The notes under the pieces: generated by a model
Told to the model about the DNA's origin: nothing
The model's database searches: none
Seen by the model: only the letters and a program-made list of their open reading frames with translations
Assembly (NCBI RefSeq): GCF_001896135.2
Contig: NZ_MPOH02000011.1
Span: forward strand, 728,183-767,865
Reading direction: 5' to 3'
DNA: 39,683 nt
Source: Streptomyces phaeoluteigriseus
GTDB taxonomy: Bacteria > Actinomycetota > Actinomycetes > Streptomycetales > Streptomycetaceae
Shown here: one piece after another, positions 10,857-18,931 of the stretch
Layout of the letters: every line of letters starts with the position of its first letter
Position numbering within the stretch: the first letter of the stretch is position 1
Program-made: the position numbers and the translations under genes

Positions 10857-11507
10857 TCAGGCGGTCCGCGGGGGCTGGGACGGCGTCGTCACGTCGCGGA
10901 CCCAGGGGGTCCTGGCGTCGACGCGGCTGACCTTCTGCACGTCCCAGTCGCCGTAGCGCGGGTTGAGGTCGACGTCGAGGTCCTTGGACGCCTTCGACAG
11001 GGCGTTCCAGAACTCGGGCCGACTGGTGTCGGTGCCGAGCCGCGCGGCGAGTTTCTGGGCCTCCAGCTGGAGGCGGAGGTTCTCTTCGAGGCGCTGCGGC
11101 GGGATGCCGTACTGCTGGAGCCAGGTGGTCTCCAGGCCCTTCGCGCCGCCCGCCTGCTGTTCCAGGCCGGCCCGCATCGCCTGGACCTCCTTGCGGCTGA
11201 CGGTGATGCCCGCGTCCTCGGCGGCGCGGTGCAGGACCCGGTCGAGGACCATGCCGTGCAGGGTGTCGCGGGTGAGGGTGCCGGTGCGGGCGATGGCCTG
11301 GGCGTACTGGGTTTCGTCGGGGACGGAGGCGCGCTGGGCCTCGCGCACCTCGTTCACCCGGCCCTCCAGCTGCGAGACGGTGATCCGCTGGCCGCCGACG
11401 ACGGCCGCCGCCCCGGGGTGGGCCTCGTTGCCGCAGGCCGTGAGGAGGGGGCCTGCCGCGACGATCGCGGCGGACAGCAGAAGCGCGGTGCGACGGCGGC
11501 GGTGCAA
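10857..11507 (-). CDS. SurA N-terminal-type lipoprotein (chaperone-like)
   Basis: Predicted lipoprotein of 216 residues. A TTG start at 11507 is chosen because GGGAGG sits five bases before it and the protein then begins HRRRRTALLLSAAIVAAG. The lipobox LTAC puts the lipidated Cys at about residue 25. The mature part matches the SurA/PrsA-like N-domain: AAVVGGQRITVSQLEGRVNEV (about 34-54) followed by helices to about residue 150. No parvulin prolyl-isomerase domain is present, so a chaperone role for exported proteins is more likely than isomerase activity. Bases 11091-11144, encoding ETTWLQQYGIPPQR, are the source or target of the inverted duplicate. The C-terminus (YGDWDVQKVSRVD...) is polar. 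Confidence 0.85.
   Translation of the reverse strand: MHRRRRTALLLSAAIVAAGPLLTACGNEAHPGAAAVVGGQRITVSQLEGRVNEVREAQRASVPDETQYAQAIARTGTLTRDTLHGMVLDRVLHRAAEDAGITVSRKEVQAMRAGLEQQAGGAKGLETTWLQQYGIPPQRLEENLRLQLEAQKLAARLGTDTSRPEFWNALSKASKDLDVDLNPRYGDWDVQKVSRVDARTPWVRDVTTPSQPPRTA
11091..11144 (-). repeat. 54-bp inverted duplicate, copy 2 (inside the lipoprotein gene)
   Basis: Partner of 9462-9515, in opposite orientation, 52 of 54 identical. This copy is in-frame, family-like coding sequence, so it is probably the original. Confidence 0.9.
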
Positions 11508-12063
11508 GGAAGCCTCCCGAGGAGATTGTGCGGCGGTGCACAAAGTCTTGCGGTGATCGATGGTAGGCAGTGGTGCGGCTGGGGCCAACCCATTGGACCA
11601 ACGATTCACCAGGACTTCGGGCACCGCCGCGCCCGCACCCGTACGGGGGTCGGCCCACGAGGGCGACCGGAGCGTCCCAGGCGTTGCGGTCCACGGTGAT
11701 CGTGTAACCGCCGCGGGTCTCCTTGCTGTTGACCCGTCGAGGTCCGCGCGGCGATCCCGGCTCCGGCGAGGACGGTGGCGCCGGCCACTTTCCAGGTGAT
11801 GTGTCTGCGCCTTCTGGACTGCCGGTGCTCGGCCATCACCACCCCTTCGGTCGTCCGCGCGCGCACCGCCGGATCCCGGCGTGCGGCGGGTGTCTGTGTG
11901 TGAAGCCCCCTGAATCGGACGCACGGTTCCGCGCGCGGGTCCGCGGCCGGTGAACACAGGCCTCGCGCAGGGACAGGATTCGCTCACGTCACAGTAAAGA
12001 CAGGGAGGTCCGGGCGGGCCGGGCCGTGGCCTAATCTTGCTCTCTGGCTACCTGGGGGGCGAC
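11508..12063. other. Spacer between the lipoprotein gene and the small membrane protein gene (556 bases)
   Basis: It contains one candidate broken small gene on minus (listed). The rest is the divergent region for that gene and the plus-strand membrane protein at 12064. No repeat or clean hairpin was found. Confidence 0.5.
11606..11836 (-). pseudogene. Small membrane/secreted protein fragment, probably frameshifted
   Basis: A good start is visible: GAAGGGG upstream of an ATG at 11836, then MAEHRQSRRRRHITWKV and a hydrophobic segment VAGATVLAGAGIAA. After that the frame turns Arg/Pro-rich until its stop. An adjacent frame continues with protein-like VNSKETRGGYTITVDRNAW and DAPVALVG with near-total G/C third positions. 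A 1-base extra (or 2-base loss) near 11730-11755 would join them. I do not recognise the family. In the shifted frame no stop occurs before the lipoprotein gene, so the locus may carry more than one break. Confidence 0.4.
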
Positions 12064-12444
12064 ATGACGACAGTGATGACGGATGCGGACAAGCGGCTTG
12101 AGGCGGGCTGGTTCCAGCGGATCGGCTGGGTGGCCCTGGCGTGGTTCTCCTTCGGCCTGCTGGCGTGGGTGCCGTTCCTGTACGTGGCGATCCGACGCGG
12201 GCGGGTCTCGGACTGGGTCGCCTTCGGCGCGTTCGCGCTGTACGAGTGCGTGACCGTGCCGTGGATGGCGACGGACGACAGCCCGGACGGGGACGGGTAC
12301 ATGGGTCTCGCCATCCTGGTGACGCTGGCGACGGCGGCCTGCATGCTGCTGTGGGCCATGTTCGACAAGCGGATCCCGACGATGCCGGCGATGGCGTACG
12401 GGGCGCAGGGGCACTACCAGCAGGGGTACCCGTACGGGCGGTAG
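12064..12444 (+). CDS. Small integral membrane protein
   Basis: A 126-residue protein with three likely membrane spans (about residues 20-42, 52-67 and 82-102). It ends in a cytoplasmic-looking, Tyr/Gln-rich tail (YGAQGHYQQGYPYGR). The ATG at 12064 is preceded by a G-run (GGGGGGCGAC). An alternative ATG at 12076 lacks a ribosome site. I do not recognise a named family; Gly/Tyr/Gln tails of this kind occur in many actinobacterial membrane proteins. It is a stand-alone gene on plus, divergent from the broken small gene and converging on the GNAT gene. Confidence 0.8.
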   Translation: MTTVMTDADKRLEAGWFQRIGWVALAWFSFGLLAWVPFLYVAIRRGRVSDWVAFGAFALYECVTVPWMATDDSPDGDGYMGLAILVTLATAACMLLWAMFDKRIPTMPAMAYGAQGHYQQGYPYGR

Positions 12445-12505
12445 CCGCCGATGCCGCCGACACCGCCGAGCCACCGACACCGCGAGCCACCCGCGCCGCC
12501 GACGC

Positions 12506-13267
12506 TCAGGCCGGTGGCGCCGGTCGGAGCGGGTGTCGCAGCCACACGTTGGGCTCGACGTACACCGCGCAGTCGCGGTCCGGCTCGCAGCGCACCGGCA
12601 CCAGCGCGCCGGGCACCTCGATGTCACCCCGGGTGTCGAAGGGCAGCCCCGTCCAGCGGCGCCACTCCGCGAGCGATCCGGCCACCGTCATCGACGCCGG
12701 CGCCACCGCCTCGATGCTCGCCCCGGCTCGGACGCGCACCCGCAGCCACGGGTCGTACGGCAGTCCGTCGTCCCGCACCCGGTGCGCGTACTCGTCGATG
12801 GGGGTGTGCGGTTCGAGGTGTTTGGCGTTCGGGCGGACCGGGGCGACGACCTCGGTGAAGCCCTTCGCGCGGGCGCTGTCCCGCATCGCGGCGAGCATCC
12901 GCCCGGACAGGCCGAGGCCCTGGGCGTGCGGGGCGACCACGATCGAGATCGCGCCGACCGTGTCGGGCCGCACCCCGTGCCGCAGGTCGGAGAACGCCCA
13001 CACCAGCACCTGGTCCCAGCCACGGGCGGGCAGTTCTCCCCGGCCGTCGGCACGCAGGGCGAACGGCACGCTGTAGGCGTGCGCGAGGACCTCACCGCGC
13101 TCGTCCTGCGCGAACAGCACGTACTGCGGCAGCTCGGTGGGGATCCGCCCGTAGTGGGCGTTGCCCACCGGATCCTGCGTGGCGAACTCCGGCCGGCTGT
13201 CGGGCATGTCGAGCACCGGCCCGAGCATCTCGGGCCGCTCGGCGAGGGAGGAGACCGTCACTTCCAT
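12506..13267 (-). CDS. GNAT family N-acetyltransferase
   Basis: Cytoplasmic protein of 253 residues. The acetyl-CoA binding region is visible as GAISIVVAPHAQGLGLSGRM (about residues 105-124), corresponding to the V-x-P-x-x-x-G-x-G-x-[GS] loop. The N-terminal part (PDSRPEFATQDPVGNAHYG) and the C-terminal half, with LEPHTPIDEYAHRVRDDGLPYDPWLRVH-like sequence, define a subgroup of long actinobacterial GNAT proteins. The substrate is unknown. The ATG at 13267 lacks a good Shine-Dalgarno sequence, which is common for leaderless genes here. It converges with the small membrane protein gene and follows the 8-bp repeat tract on its upstream side. Confidence 0.82.
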   Translation of the reverse strand: MEVTVSSLAERPEMLGPVLDMPDSRPEFATQDPVGNAHYGRIPTELPQYVLFAQDERGEVLAHAYSVPFALRADGRGELPARGWDQVLVWAFSDLRHGVRPDTVGAISIVVAPHAQGLGLSGRMLAAMRDSARAKGFTEVVAPVRPNAKHLEPHTPIDEYAHRVRDDGLPYDPWLRVRVRAGASIEAVAPASMTVAGSLAEWRRWTGLPFDTRGDIEVPGALVPVRCEPDRDCAVYVEPNVWLRHPLRPAPPA

Positions 13268-13336
13268 GGGAGCACGGTAGGCGGCGGAGCAGCGGTGGGG
13301 TACGGAAATTCCCACGTGGCCGCGGGCCCGGTTGCC

Positions 13337-13400
13337 GAGCGGCCGAGCGGCTGAGCGGCTGAGCGGCTGAGCGGCTGAGCGGCTGAGCGGCTGAGCGGCT
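13337..13400. repeat. 8-bp tandem repeat (GAGCGGCT)n
   Basis: Seven perfect GAGCGGCT units (13345-13400) plus one variant unit GAGCGGCC, with decayed flanks to about 13418. The tract lies between the HNH nuclease stop and the GNAT gene start, both on minus. A slippage-prone array this close to a leader could vary in length between strains. Confidence 0.95.
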
Positions 13401-13423
13401 GGCCGAACGGCCGAGCGGTGCGC

Positions 13424-14143
13424 TCAGTTCGCGTGGAAACGTTCCGGCGCCTTCGTCGGGTTGCCGCCCGTCGGGAGTTTCTGGTCGGGGCAGCCGGTGA
13501 GGACCTTCTCCATGGCGGCCTTCTCGGCGGCGGTGACCCACAGCTCGTACTTCTTCTTCACCGCGACCTGCGCCGCCACGTACGGGCAGCGGTAGGCCTT
13601 GTGGGGCGGCAGCCAGGTCGCCGTGTCGCCGTCCCCCTTGGAACGGTTGGTGCTCGCGTCCACGGCCAGCAGGTTGAGGGGGTCGTTGGCGAAGGCGATG
13701 CGCTTGCTCGCGTCCCAGTACTTGGCGCCCTTCTGCCAGGCGTCGGACAGCGCGACGATGTGGTCTATGTCGACCTGACTGCTGCCTCGCCGGTAGGTCA
13801 CGTCCTTGCCGGAGTAGGGGTCCGAGTCCAGCACGCCGTAGGACACCTTGCAGGTGCCCTCGGTGAACCGGACGCTCTCCAGGTCCCGTTTGAGGATGTC
13901 GTCGCGGGTTCCGCAGTCGTTGGAGTCGGTGTCGGCCCAGGCGCTGCCGAACTTGTCCCGGTCGTAACCGGTGCGCGGTGCCCGTCCCTTGACGGTGAGT
14001 GACTCGGCGGCCGTGAGGGCCGCTCCCCCGCCCTCGGTCCGGCCGGGTCCGGCGGAGCCGGTGCCGGCGACCTGGTCGGTGCAGCCGGTCATGGCACAGA
14101 CCAGTACGGCGGCGGTCGCCGCCCCACCCCTCAGACGCTTCAC
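13424..14143 (-). CDS. Secreted HNH endonuclease family protein (DUF1524/GmrSD C-terminal type)
   Basis: A 239-residue exported nuclease. The GTG at 14143 follows GGGGAGGGGCGC and gives a signal peptide (KRLRGGAATAAVLVCAM) with a lipobox-like MTGC, so it may be a lipoprotein. The catalytic domain follows: VTYRRGSSQVDIDHIVALSDAW with the HNH-type His (about residue 131-133 in DIDHIV), NDPLNLLAVDASTNRSKGD and WLPPHKAYRCPYVAAQV. Cys pairs (NDCGTRDD and GTCKVSYG; YRCPY and LTGCPD) probably form disulfides, consistent with export. It resembles the widespread Streptomyces secreted nucleases with a DH-V-x-L core. It likely scavenges DNA or acts in competition (inference). Confidence 0.88.
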   Translation of the reverse strand: MKRLRGGAATAAVLVCAMTGCTDQVAGTGSAGPGRTEGGGAALTAAESLTVKGRAPRTGYDRDKFGSAWADTDSNDCGTRDDILKRDLESVRFTEGTCKVSYGVLDSDPYSGKDVTYRRGSSQVDIDHIVALSDAWQKGAKYWDASKRIAFANDPLNLLAVDASTNRSKGDGDTATWLPPHKAYRCPYVAAQVAVKKKYELWVTAAEKAAMEKVLTGCPDQKLPTGGNPTKAPERFHAN

Positions 14144-14239
14144 GCGCCCCTCCCCTGCTCGCCCGCTGCCACCCCGCACAGGGCGTTTTCCCCGGTCGGA
14201 CTCACGTACACCGTAGGCGAGGGGCGCACGGCAGCAGTA

Positions 14240-14373
14240 CGGAAGGTCCGGGCCGACGAGAAGACCGGCGACAAGTACGAGACCCAGGTCGACTCCGGGC
14301 AGCAGCAGCTGCACCGGCGGATGGGCATGGACGAGGACCGGCCGCCCGAGCAGCCGTGGCCCGAGCACCGTAG
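14240..14373 (+). pseudogene. Truncated MT0933-like antitoxin fragment
   Basis: Plus-strand reading gives KVRADEKTGDKYETQVDSG and then QQQLHRRMGMDEDRPPEQP with near-total G/C third positions. This resembles the C-terminal half of small MT0933-type antitoxins (…KTGGKYxxQVDxxQ…, Pro-rich end). The expected N-terminal half with a start codon is absent. The stop TAG at 14371 is one frame off, needing a 1-base change. It lies directly before a strong hairpin. I call it a gene remnant; a chance resemblance is possible. Confidence 0.4.
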
Positions 14374-14380
14374 CCACCCG

Positions 14381-14418
14381 GGCCGTCCGCGGAGCGCGTC
14401 AGCCTCCCGCGGACGGCC
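14381..14418. terminator. Strong hairpin between mfd and the antitoxin-like fragment
   Basis: Perfect 12-bp inverted repeat GGCCGTCCGCGG (14381-14392) and 14407-14418, with a 14-base loop. It lies 59 bp past the mfd stop on minus and just past the plus-strand fragment, so it could act as a bidirectional terminator. Confidence 0.75.
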
Positions 14419-14476
14419 TCGTCGTGTCCGGTCGTGTCCGTGCCCGGTGCCCTACGACGGCCGACGGCGGCGCCGG

Positions 14477-17400
14477 TCACCCCAGCACCGTCACCAGGAA
14501 CTCGCCCACCCAGCCCAGCAGTTCGCGCCCGACCACCGGCTTGCCGCCCATCTTCGCGGGCTTCGGGCGGGGTACGAGGAGCTGGTGCGCGGCCGGCTTG
14601 ATGACCGACCCCGGATACACGCGCTTGAGCCGCAGCTCCTGCGACTCGCGCAACTCCACCGGCGCGAACCGGATGTTGTTGCCCTGCAGCACGATCTCCC
14701 CGACGCCGCACGACCGCGCCAGCATTCGCAGCCCGGCCACCAGCAGCAGATTCTCCACCGGCTCGGGCAACTTGCCGTAGCGGTCCACGAGTTCCTCGCG
14801 TACGGCCTTGACGTCGTCCTCGGAGTTGGCCGAGGCGATGGCCCGGTAGGCCTGGAGGCGCAGCCGCTCGCCGGGGGCGTAGTCGTGCGGGACGTGCGCG
14901 TCGACGGGCAGCTCGATCTTGACCTCGAGGGGGGCCTCCTCCTCGATCTCCCCGGTCTCCAGCTGGCGCCGGTAGTCCGCGACGGCCTCGCCGACCATGC
15001 GGACGTACAGGTCGAAGCCGACGCCCGCGATGTGCCCGGACTGTTCGCCGCCGAGGAGGTTGCCCGCGCCGCGGATCTCCAGGTCCTTCATCGCGACGTA
15101 CATGCCCGCGCCCATCTCGGTGTGCTGGGCGATGGTCGCGAGGCGCTCGTGGGCCGTCTCCGTGAGCGGCTTCTCCGGCGGGTACAGGAAGTAGGCGTAA
15201 CCGCGTTCCCGCCCACGGCCCACCCGGCCGCGCAACTGGTGGAGCTGGGACAGGCCGAAGTTGTCGCCGCGTTCGACGATCAGGGTGTTGGCGTTGGAGA
15301 TGTCGATGCCGGACTCGACGATCGTCGTCGAGACGAGCACGTCGAACCGCTTCTCCCAGAAGTCGACGACGACCTGCTCCAGCGCGGCCTCCGACATCTG
15401 GCCGTGCGCGGTGGCGATGCGCGCCTCGGGCACGATCTCGCGCAGCCTCGCCGCCGCCCGGTCGATCGACTCGACCCGGTTGTGGATGTAGAAGACCTGG
15501 CCCTCGCGCAGCAGTTCACGGCGGACGGCGGCGCCGATCTGCCTCTCCTCGTACGGCCCGACGAAGGTGAGGACCGGGTGGCGCTCCTCCGGGGGCGTGG
15601 TGATCGTCGACATCTCGCGGATGCCCGTCACCGCCATCTCCAGGGTGCGCGGGATGGGCGTGGCCGACATCGTCAGCACGTCGACGTTGGCCCGCAGCTT
15701 CTTCAGCTGCTCCTTGTGCTCCACGCCGAAACGCTGCTCCTCGTCGACGATGACCAGGCCCAGGTCCTTGAACCTGGTCTCCGAGGAGAACAGGCGGTGG
15801 GTGCCGATGACGACGTCCACGGAACCCTCGCGCAGGCCCTCCAGGACCGCCTTGGCCTCCGTCTCGGACTGGAACCGGGACAGCGCCTTCACCTTCACCG
15901 GGAACTGCGCGTACCGCTCGCTGAAGGTGCCGAAGTGCTGCTGCACCAGCAGGGTGGTGGGGACCAGGACGGCGACCTGCTTGCCGTCCTGGACCGCCTT
16001 GAAGGCGGCGCGGACGGCGATCTCCGTCTTGCCGTAGCCGACGTCGCCGCAGATCAGACGGTCCATGGGGACCGACTTCTCCATGTCGTCCTTGACCTCG
16101 GCGATGGTGGTGAGCTGGTCGGGCGTCTCCACGTACGGGAAGGCGTCCTCCAGCTCGCGCTGCCAGGGGGTGTCCGCGCCGAAGGCGTGCCCGGGGGCGG
16201 CCATGCGGGCGCTGTACAGCTTGATCAGGTCGGCGGCGATCTCCTTGACGGCCTTCTTCGCCCGCGCCTTGGTCTTCGTCCAGTCGGCGCCGCCCAGCCG
16301 GTGCAGGGTGGGGGCCTCGCCGCCGACATACTTGGTGATCTGCTCCAGCTGGTCGGTGGGGATGTAGAGGCGGTCGCCGGGCTGGCCGCGCTTGGCGGGG
16401 GCGTACTCCACGACCAGGTACTCGCGCGTGGCGCTCTGGACCGTGCGCTGCACCATCTCGATGTAGCGGCCCACGCCGTGCTGCTCGTGGACGATGTAGT
16501 CGCCCGCCTCCAGGGTGAGCGGGTCGATCGTCTTGCGGCGGCGCGCGGGCATCCTGGCGCCGTCCTTGCCGGCCGCCTTCTGGCCGGTCAGATCGGTCTC
16601 CGTCAGGACGACGAGGTCGAGCGCCGGGTCGACGAAGCCGTGGTCGATCGAGCCGCAGGAGACGTGCACCAGGGAGCGGGTCAGCTCGGTCAGGTCGGTG
16701 TCCAGGCGGGCCGGGACGCCCTCGTTGCCGAGCACCTCGGCCGTGCGGGCGGCCGTGCCGTGGCCCTCGGTGACGAAGACGACGCGCCGGCCCTCGGCCA
16801 GCCAGCCCTTGGTGTCGGCCAGGGCCTTCGCGGTGTCGCCGCGGTACGCCTCGGGGGCGCGCATGCCCAGCTTGAGGGTGTCCGCCTCCAGCTCCAGGTC
16901 GGCGGCGAAGGGGGACACCGACCACCACATCATGTCCAGCTCGCGCGCGCGGTCGCGCACGTCGGCGATGGACCACAGGGAGGCCGCGCCCACGTCGATG
17001 GGCGCCTCGCCGCCGCCCGCGGTGGCCGCCCAGGACGCCTGGAGGAACTCCTGGCTCGTCGCCACCAGGTCCGAGGCGCGCGTGCGGACCCGCTCCGGGT
17101 CGCAGACCACGGCCATCGAGCCCTTGGGCAGCACGTCGAGCAGCAGTTCCATGTCGTCGACCAGGACCGGCGCGAGGGACTCCATGCCCTCCACGGCGAT
17201 GCCCTCCGCGAGCCTGCCGAGCAGATCGCCCAGCTCGGGGTGCTGCTCGGCGAGGGCACGCGCGCGTGCGCGAACGTCGTCGGTGAGGAGCAGTTCGCGG
17301 CAGGGAGGTGCCCACAGGCCGTGTTCGGCGACTTCGAGGGAGCGCTGGTCGGCGACCTTGAAGTAACGGATCTCCTCGACGTCGTCGCCCCAGAACTCGA

Positions 17401-18007
17401 CCCGCAGGGGGTGTTCCTCGGTGGGCGGGAACACGTCCAGGATGCCGCCGCGCACGGCGAACTCGCCACGCTTCTCGACCAGCTCCACGCGCGCGTACGC
17501 GGCGGCGGCGAGGGCTTCCACGATCTCGTTCAGGTCGGCGGTCTGACCGCCCCTCAGGGCCACCGGCTCCAGGTCGCCGAGTCCCTTGACCTGCGGCTGG
17601 AGCACCGAGCGGACGGGGGCCACGACCACGGAGACCGGGCCGGTCTCGGGGTCGTCGGTGCGGGGGTGGGCCAGGCGGCGCAGGACGGCGAGGCGGCGGC
17701 CGACGGTGTCGCTGCGGGGGCTGAGGCGCTCGTGCGGGAGGGTCTCCCAGGAGGGGTACTCCACGACGCCGTCCGGGGGCAGGAGCGTGCGCAGGGCGGC
17801 GGCGAGGTCCTCCGTCTCCCGGCCGGTCGCCGTGACCGCGAGGACCGTGCGGGTGGTCTCCCTCGCGAGGGCGGCGATCGTGAAGGGGCGGGCTGCCGGG
17901 GGGCCGACGAGGTCGATGTGCATGCGGTTGCCGTCGGCGGCCGCGGAGGTCGCTTCCGCGAGGGCGGGGTCCTTGACTACGGCGTCGAGCAGACCGTGCA
18001 GGCTCAT
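14477..18007 (-). CDS. mfd: Transcription-repair coupling factor
   Basis: DNA translocase that removes RNA polymerase stalled at lesions and recruits UvrA. It has 1176 residues, the usual length. The N-terminal UvrB-like module (about residues 1-350) includes PSWETLPHERLSPRSDTVGRR-type sequence. The RNA-polymerase interaction (CarD-like) domain has GDYIVHEQHGVGRYI near residue 500. The SF2 motor has Walker A GDVGYGKTE (about 650), DEEQRFG (about 753), SATPIPRT, and motif VI QLRGRVGRGRERGYAYF (about 915-930). The C-terminal TRCF domain covers about 1020-1130. The ATG at 18007 gives the family N-terminus (SLHGLLDAVV) without a clear ribosome site. The 0.9-kb repeat-rich spacer is upstream. Confidence 0.97.
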   Translation of the reverse strand: MSLHGLLDAVVKDPALAEATSAAADGNRMHIDLVGPPAARPFTIAALARETTRTVLAVTATGRETEDLAAALRTLLPPDGVVEYPSWETLPHERLSPRSDTVGRRLAVLRRLAHPRTDDPETGPVSVVVAPVRSVLQPQVKGLGDLEPVALRGGQTADLNEIVEALAAAAYARVELVEKRGEFAVRGGILDVFPPTEEHPLRVEFWGDDVEEIRYFKVADQRSLEVAEHGLWAPPCRELLLTDDVRARARALAEQHPELGDLLGRLAEGIAVEGMESLAPVLVDDMELLLDVLPKGSMAVVCDPERVRTRASDLVATSQEFLQASWAATAGGGEAPIDVGAASLWSIADVRDRARELDMMWWSVSPFAADLELEADTLKLGMRAPEAYRGDTAKALADTKGWLAEGRRVVFVTEGHGTAARTAEVLGNEGVPARLDTDLTELTRSLVHVSCGSIDHGFVDPALDLVVLTETDLTGQKAAGKDGARMPARRRKTIDPLTLEAGDYIVHEQHGVGRYIEMVQRTVQSATREYLVVEYAPAKRGQPGDRLYIPTDQLEQITKYVGGEAPTLHRLGGADWTKTKARAKKAVKEIAADLIKLYSARMAAPGHAFGADTPWQRELEDAFPYVETPDQLTTIAEVKDDMEKSVPMDRLICGDVGYGKTEIAVRAAFKAVQDGKQVAVLVPTTLLVQQHFGTFSERYAQFPVKVKALSRFQSETEAKAVLEGLREGSVDVVIGTHRLFSSETRFKDLGLVIVDEEQRFGVEHKEQLKKLRANVDVLTMSATPIPRTLEMAVTGIREMSTITTPPEERHPVLTFVGPYEERQIGAAVRRELLREGQVFYIHNRVESIDRAAARLREIVPEARIATAHGQMSEAALEQVVVDFWEKRFDVLVSTTIVESGIDISNANTLIVERGDNFGLSQLHQLRGRVGRGRERGYAYFLYPPEKPLTETAHERLATIAQHTEMGAGMYVAMKDLEIRGAGNLLGGEQSGHIAGVGFDLYVRMVGEAVADYRRQLETGEIEEEAPLEVKIELPVDAHVPHDYAPGERLRLQAYRAIASANSEDDVKAVREELVDRYGKLPEPVENLLLVAGLRMLARSCGVGEIVLQGNNIRFAPVELRESQELRLKRVYPGSVIKPAAHQLLVPRPKPAKMGGKPVVGRELLGWVGEFLVTVLG

Positions 18008-18203
18008 GGAGGGGCTTTTCCGTCCGGGGTCAGAGGTGGGTGATGGTCGCGGTGTGTGCGGTGCACGCGGAGCAGCGGTGCGGGCGGGCAACGCGAAGGG
18101 CCCGACGCGTGTCACGGGCCGGGGGTGTCCAGGGTACGACGGGGCGGGGCGGTCCGCCCGGGGCTGGATGGTTTCGCCCCCGCCGCCCCTTCCCGACCCG
18201 ACC

Positions 18204-18222
18204 CCGGGGGCTGCGCCCCCGG
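18204..18222. terminator. Streptomyces-type GC hairpin
   Basis: Perfect 8-bp stem CCGGGGGC/GCCCCCGG with a TGC loop. It belongs to a GGGGGCTGCGCCCCCGG element that I recall as very common between Streptomyces genes, here followed by CTCAAACGCCGGACGGGCTGG. It probably stops transcripts entering from the ABC operon before mfd. Confidence 0.6.
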
Positions 18223-18529
18223 ACCCCCTCGTCGGCGCTCCGCGCCTCGTCCTCAAACGCCGGACGGGCTGGGTGACACCGGGCGGTGCCGGGGGGACGA
18301 GGCTCCCTCCCGACCCACCGAGCGGGGTCGTGGGTAGGCCCGGGCCGGGGGCCTGGGGCGGCCCCGTGACCGTGGACGACCGGCGGTCCGTGGTGGGCGG
18401 GGCGCACGCGGCCCGTGCCGTACACGACCCTCGCATCCCCCCGGGCGGGAGGGCAGCGCCAGCGCCGGCCGCTGGGCGGTCGTGGGGACGGCGTCCTGCG
18501 GGCGGTCGGCGGCGGGCCAGTCCCGGCCG

Positions 18530-18850
18530 CGCAATTGCCAAGGGGACCTCTCGACGCACAGAGTCGGGTGGTGGGTCGGCCCAGGCCGCAGGGGTCCGGG
18601 AGCGGAGCCCCGGGCGGGAGGGCAGAGGGCCCTGGCCTCGCAATTGCCGGGGGACGCCTCCCGACCCACCGAGTCGAATGGTGGGTCGGCCCAGGCCGCA
18701 GGGGTCCGGGAGCGGAGCCCCGGGCGGGAGAACAGAGGACCCCGGCCTCGCAATCGCGGGAGCCACCTCCCGACCCAAGGGTCGAGTCGCGGGTCGGCTC
18801 AAGCCGGGGTCTGGGGGCGGAGCCCTCAGGGCGGGAGAACAGTGGGCGGC
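18530..18850. repeat. Three imperfect tandem units of about 110 bp
   Basis: Units begin at 18530, 18639 and 18749 with CGCAATTGCC, CGCAATTGCC and CGCAATCGCG. Each holds a stem built on CCGACCCACC/GGTGGGTCGG (perfect in unit 2) and a second GC stem around GGGGTCCGGGAGCGGAGCCC. Units 1 and 2 are nearly identical over about 60 bp; unit 3 has diverged. A fragment near 18305-18360 shares CCGACCCACCGAG. Confidence 0.85.
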
Positions 18851-18931
18851 CCCGGCGCGCCGGCCCGAACACGACGGAGCCGGCGCGAGGAGCCCCCGTG
18901 GCTCCTCGGCGCGGCTTTGCCGGACGGGAGG

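Larger units (their letters stand above)
14144..14476. other. Spacer between mfd and the HNH nuclease gene (333 bases)
   Basis: Apart from the HNH gene leader, it holds an antitoxin-like fragment on plus (about 14240-14373) and a strong hairpin at 14381-14418. Both are listed separately. Confidence 0.55.
18008..18931. other. Repeat-rich spacer between the ABC permease gene and mfd (924 bases)
   Basis: I see no gene; all open frames here are Arg/Gly/Pro-rich and disagree with each other. It contains a GC hairpin (18204-18222) and three 110-bp tandem units with internal stems (18530-18850). A related partial unit lies near 18305-18360. Confidence 0.7.

Noticed and set aside
9318..11699. Long plus-strand frame covering the P450/mazG/lipoprotein region
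   Set aside because: Only the 54-bp inverted duplicate inside it encodes recognisable protein; the rest is shadow.
13337..13400. CRISPR-like array
   Set aside because: The period is 8 bp with no unique spacers and no cas genes; it is a simple tandem repeat.
14321..18043. 1240-residue open frame on plus across mfd
   Set aside because: It is the antisense shadow of mfd: a low-complexity Leu/Arg/Gly/Asp-rich product with no family motif.
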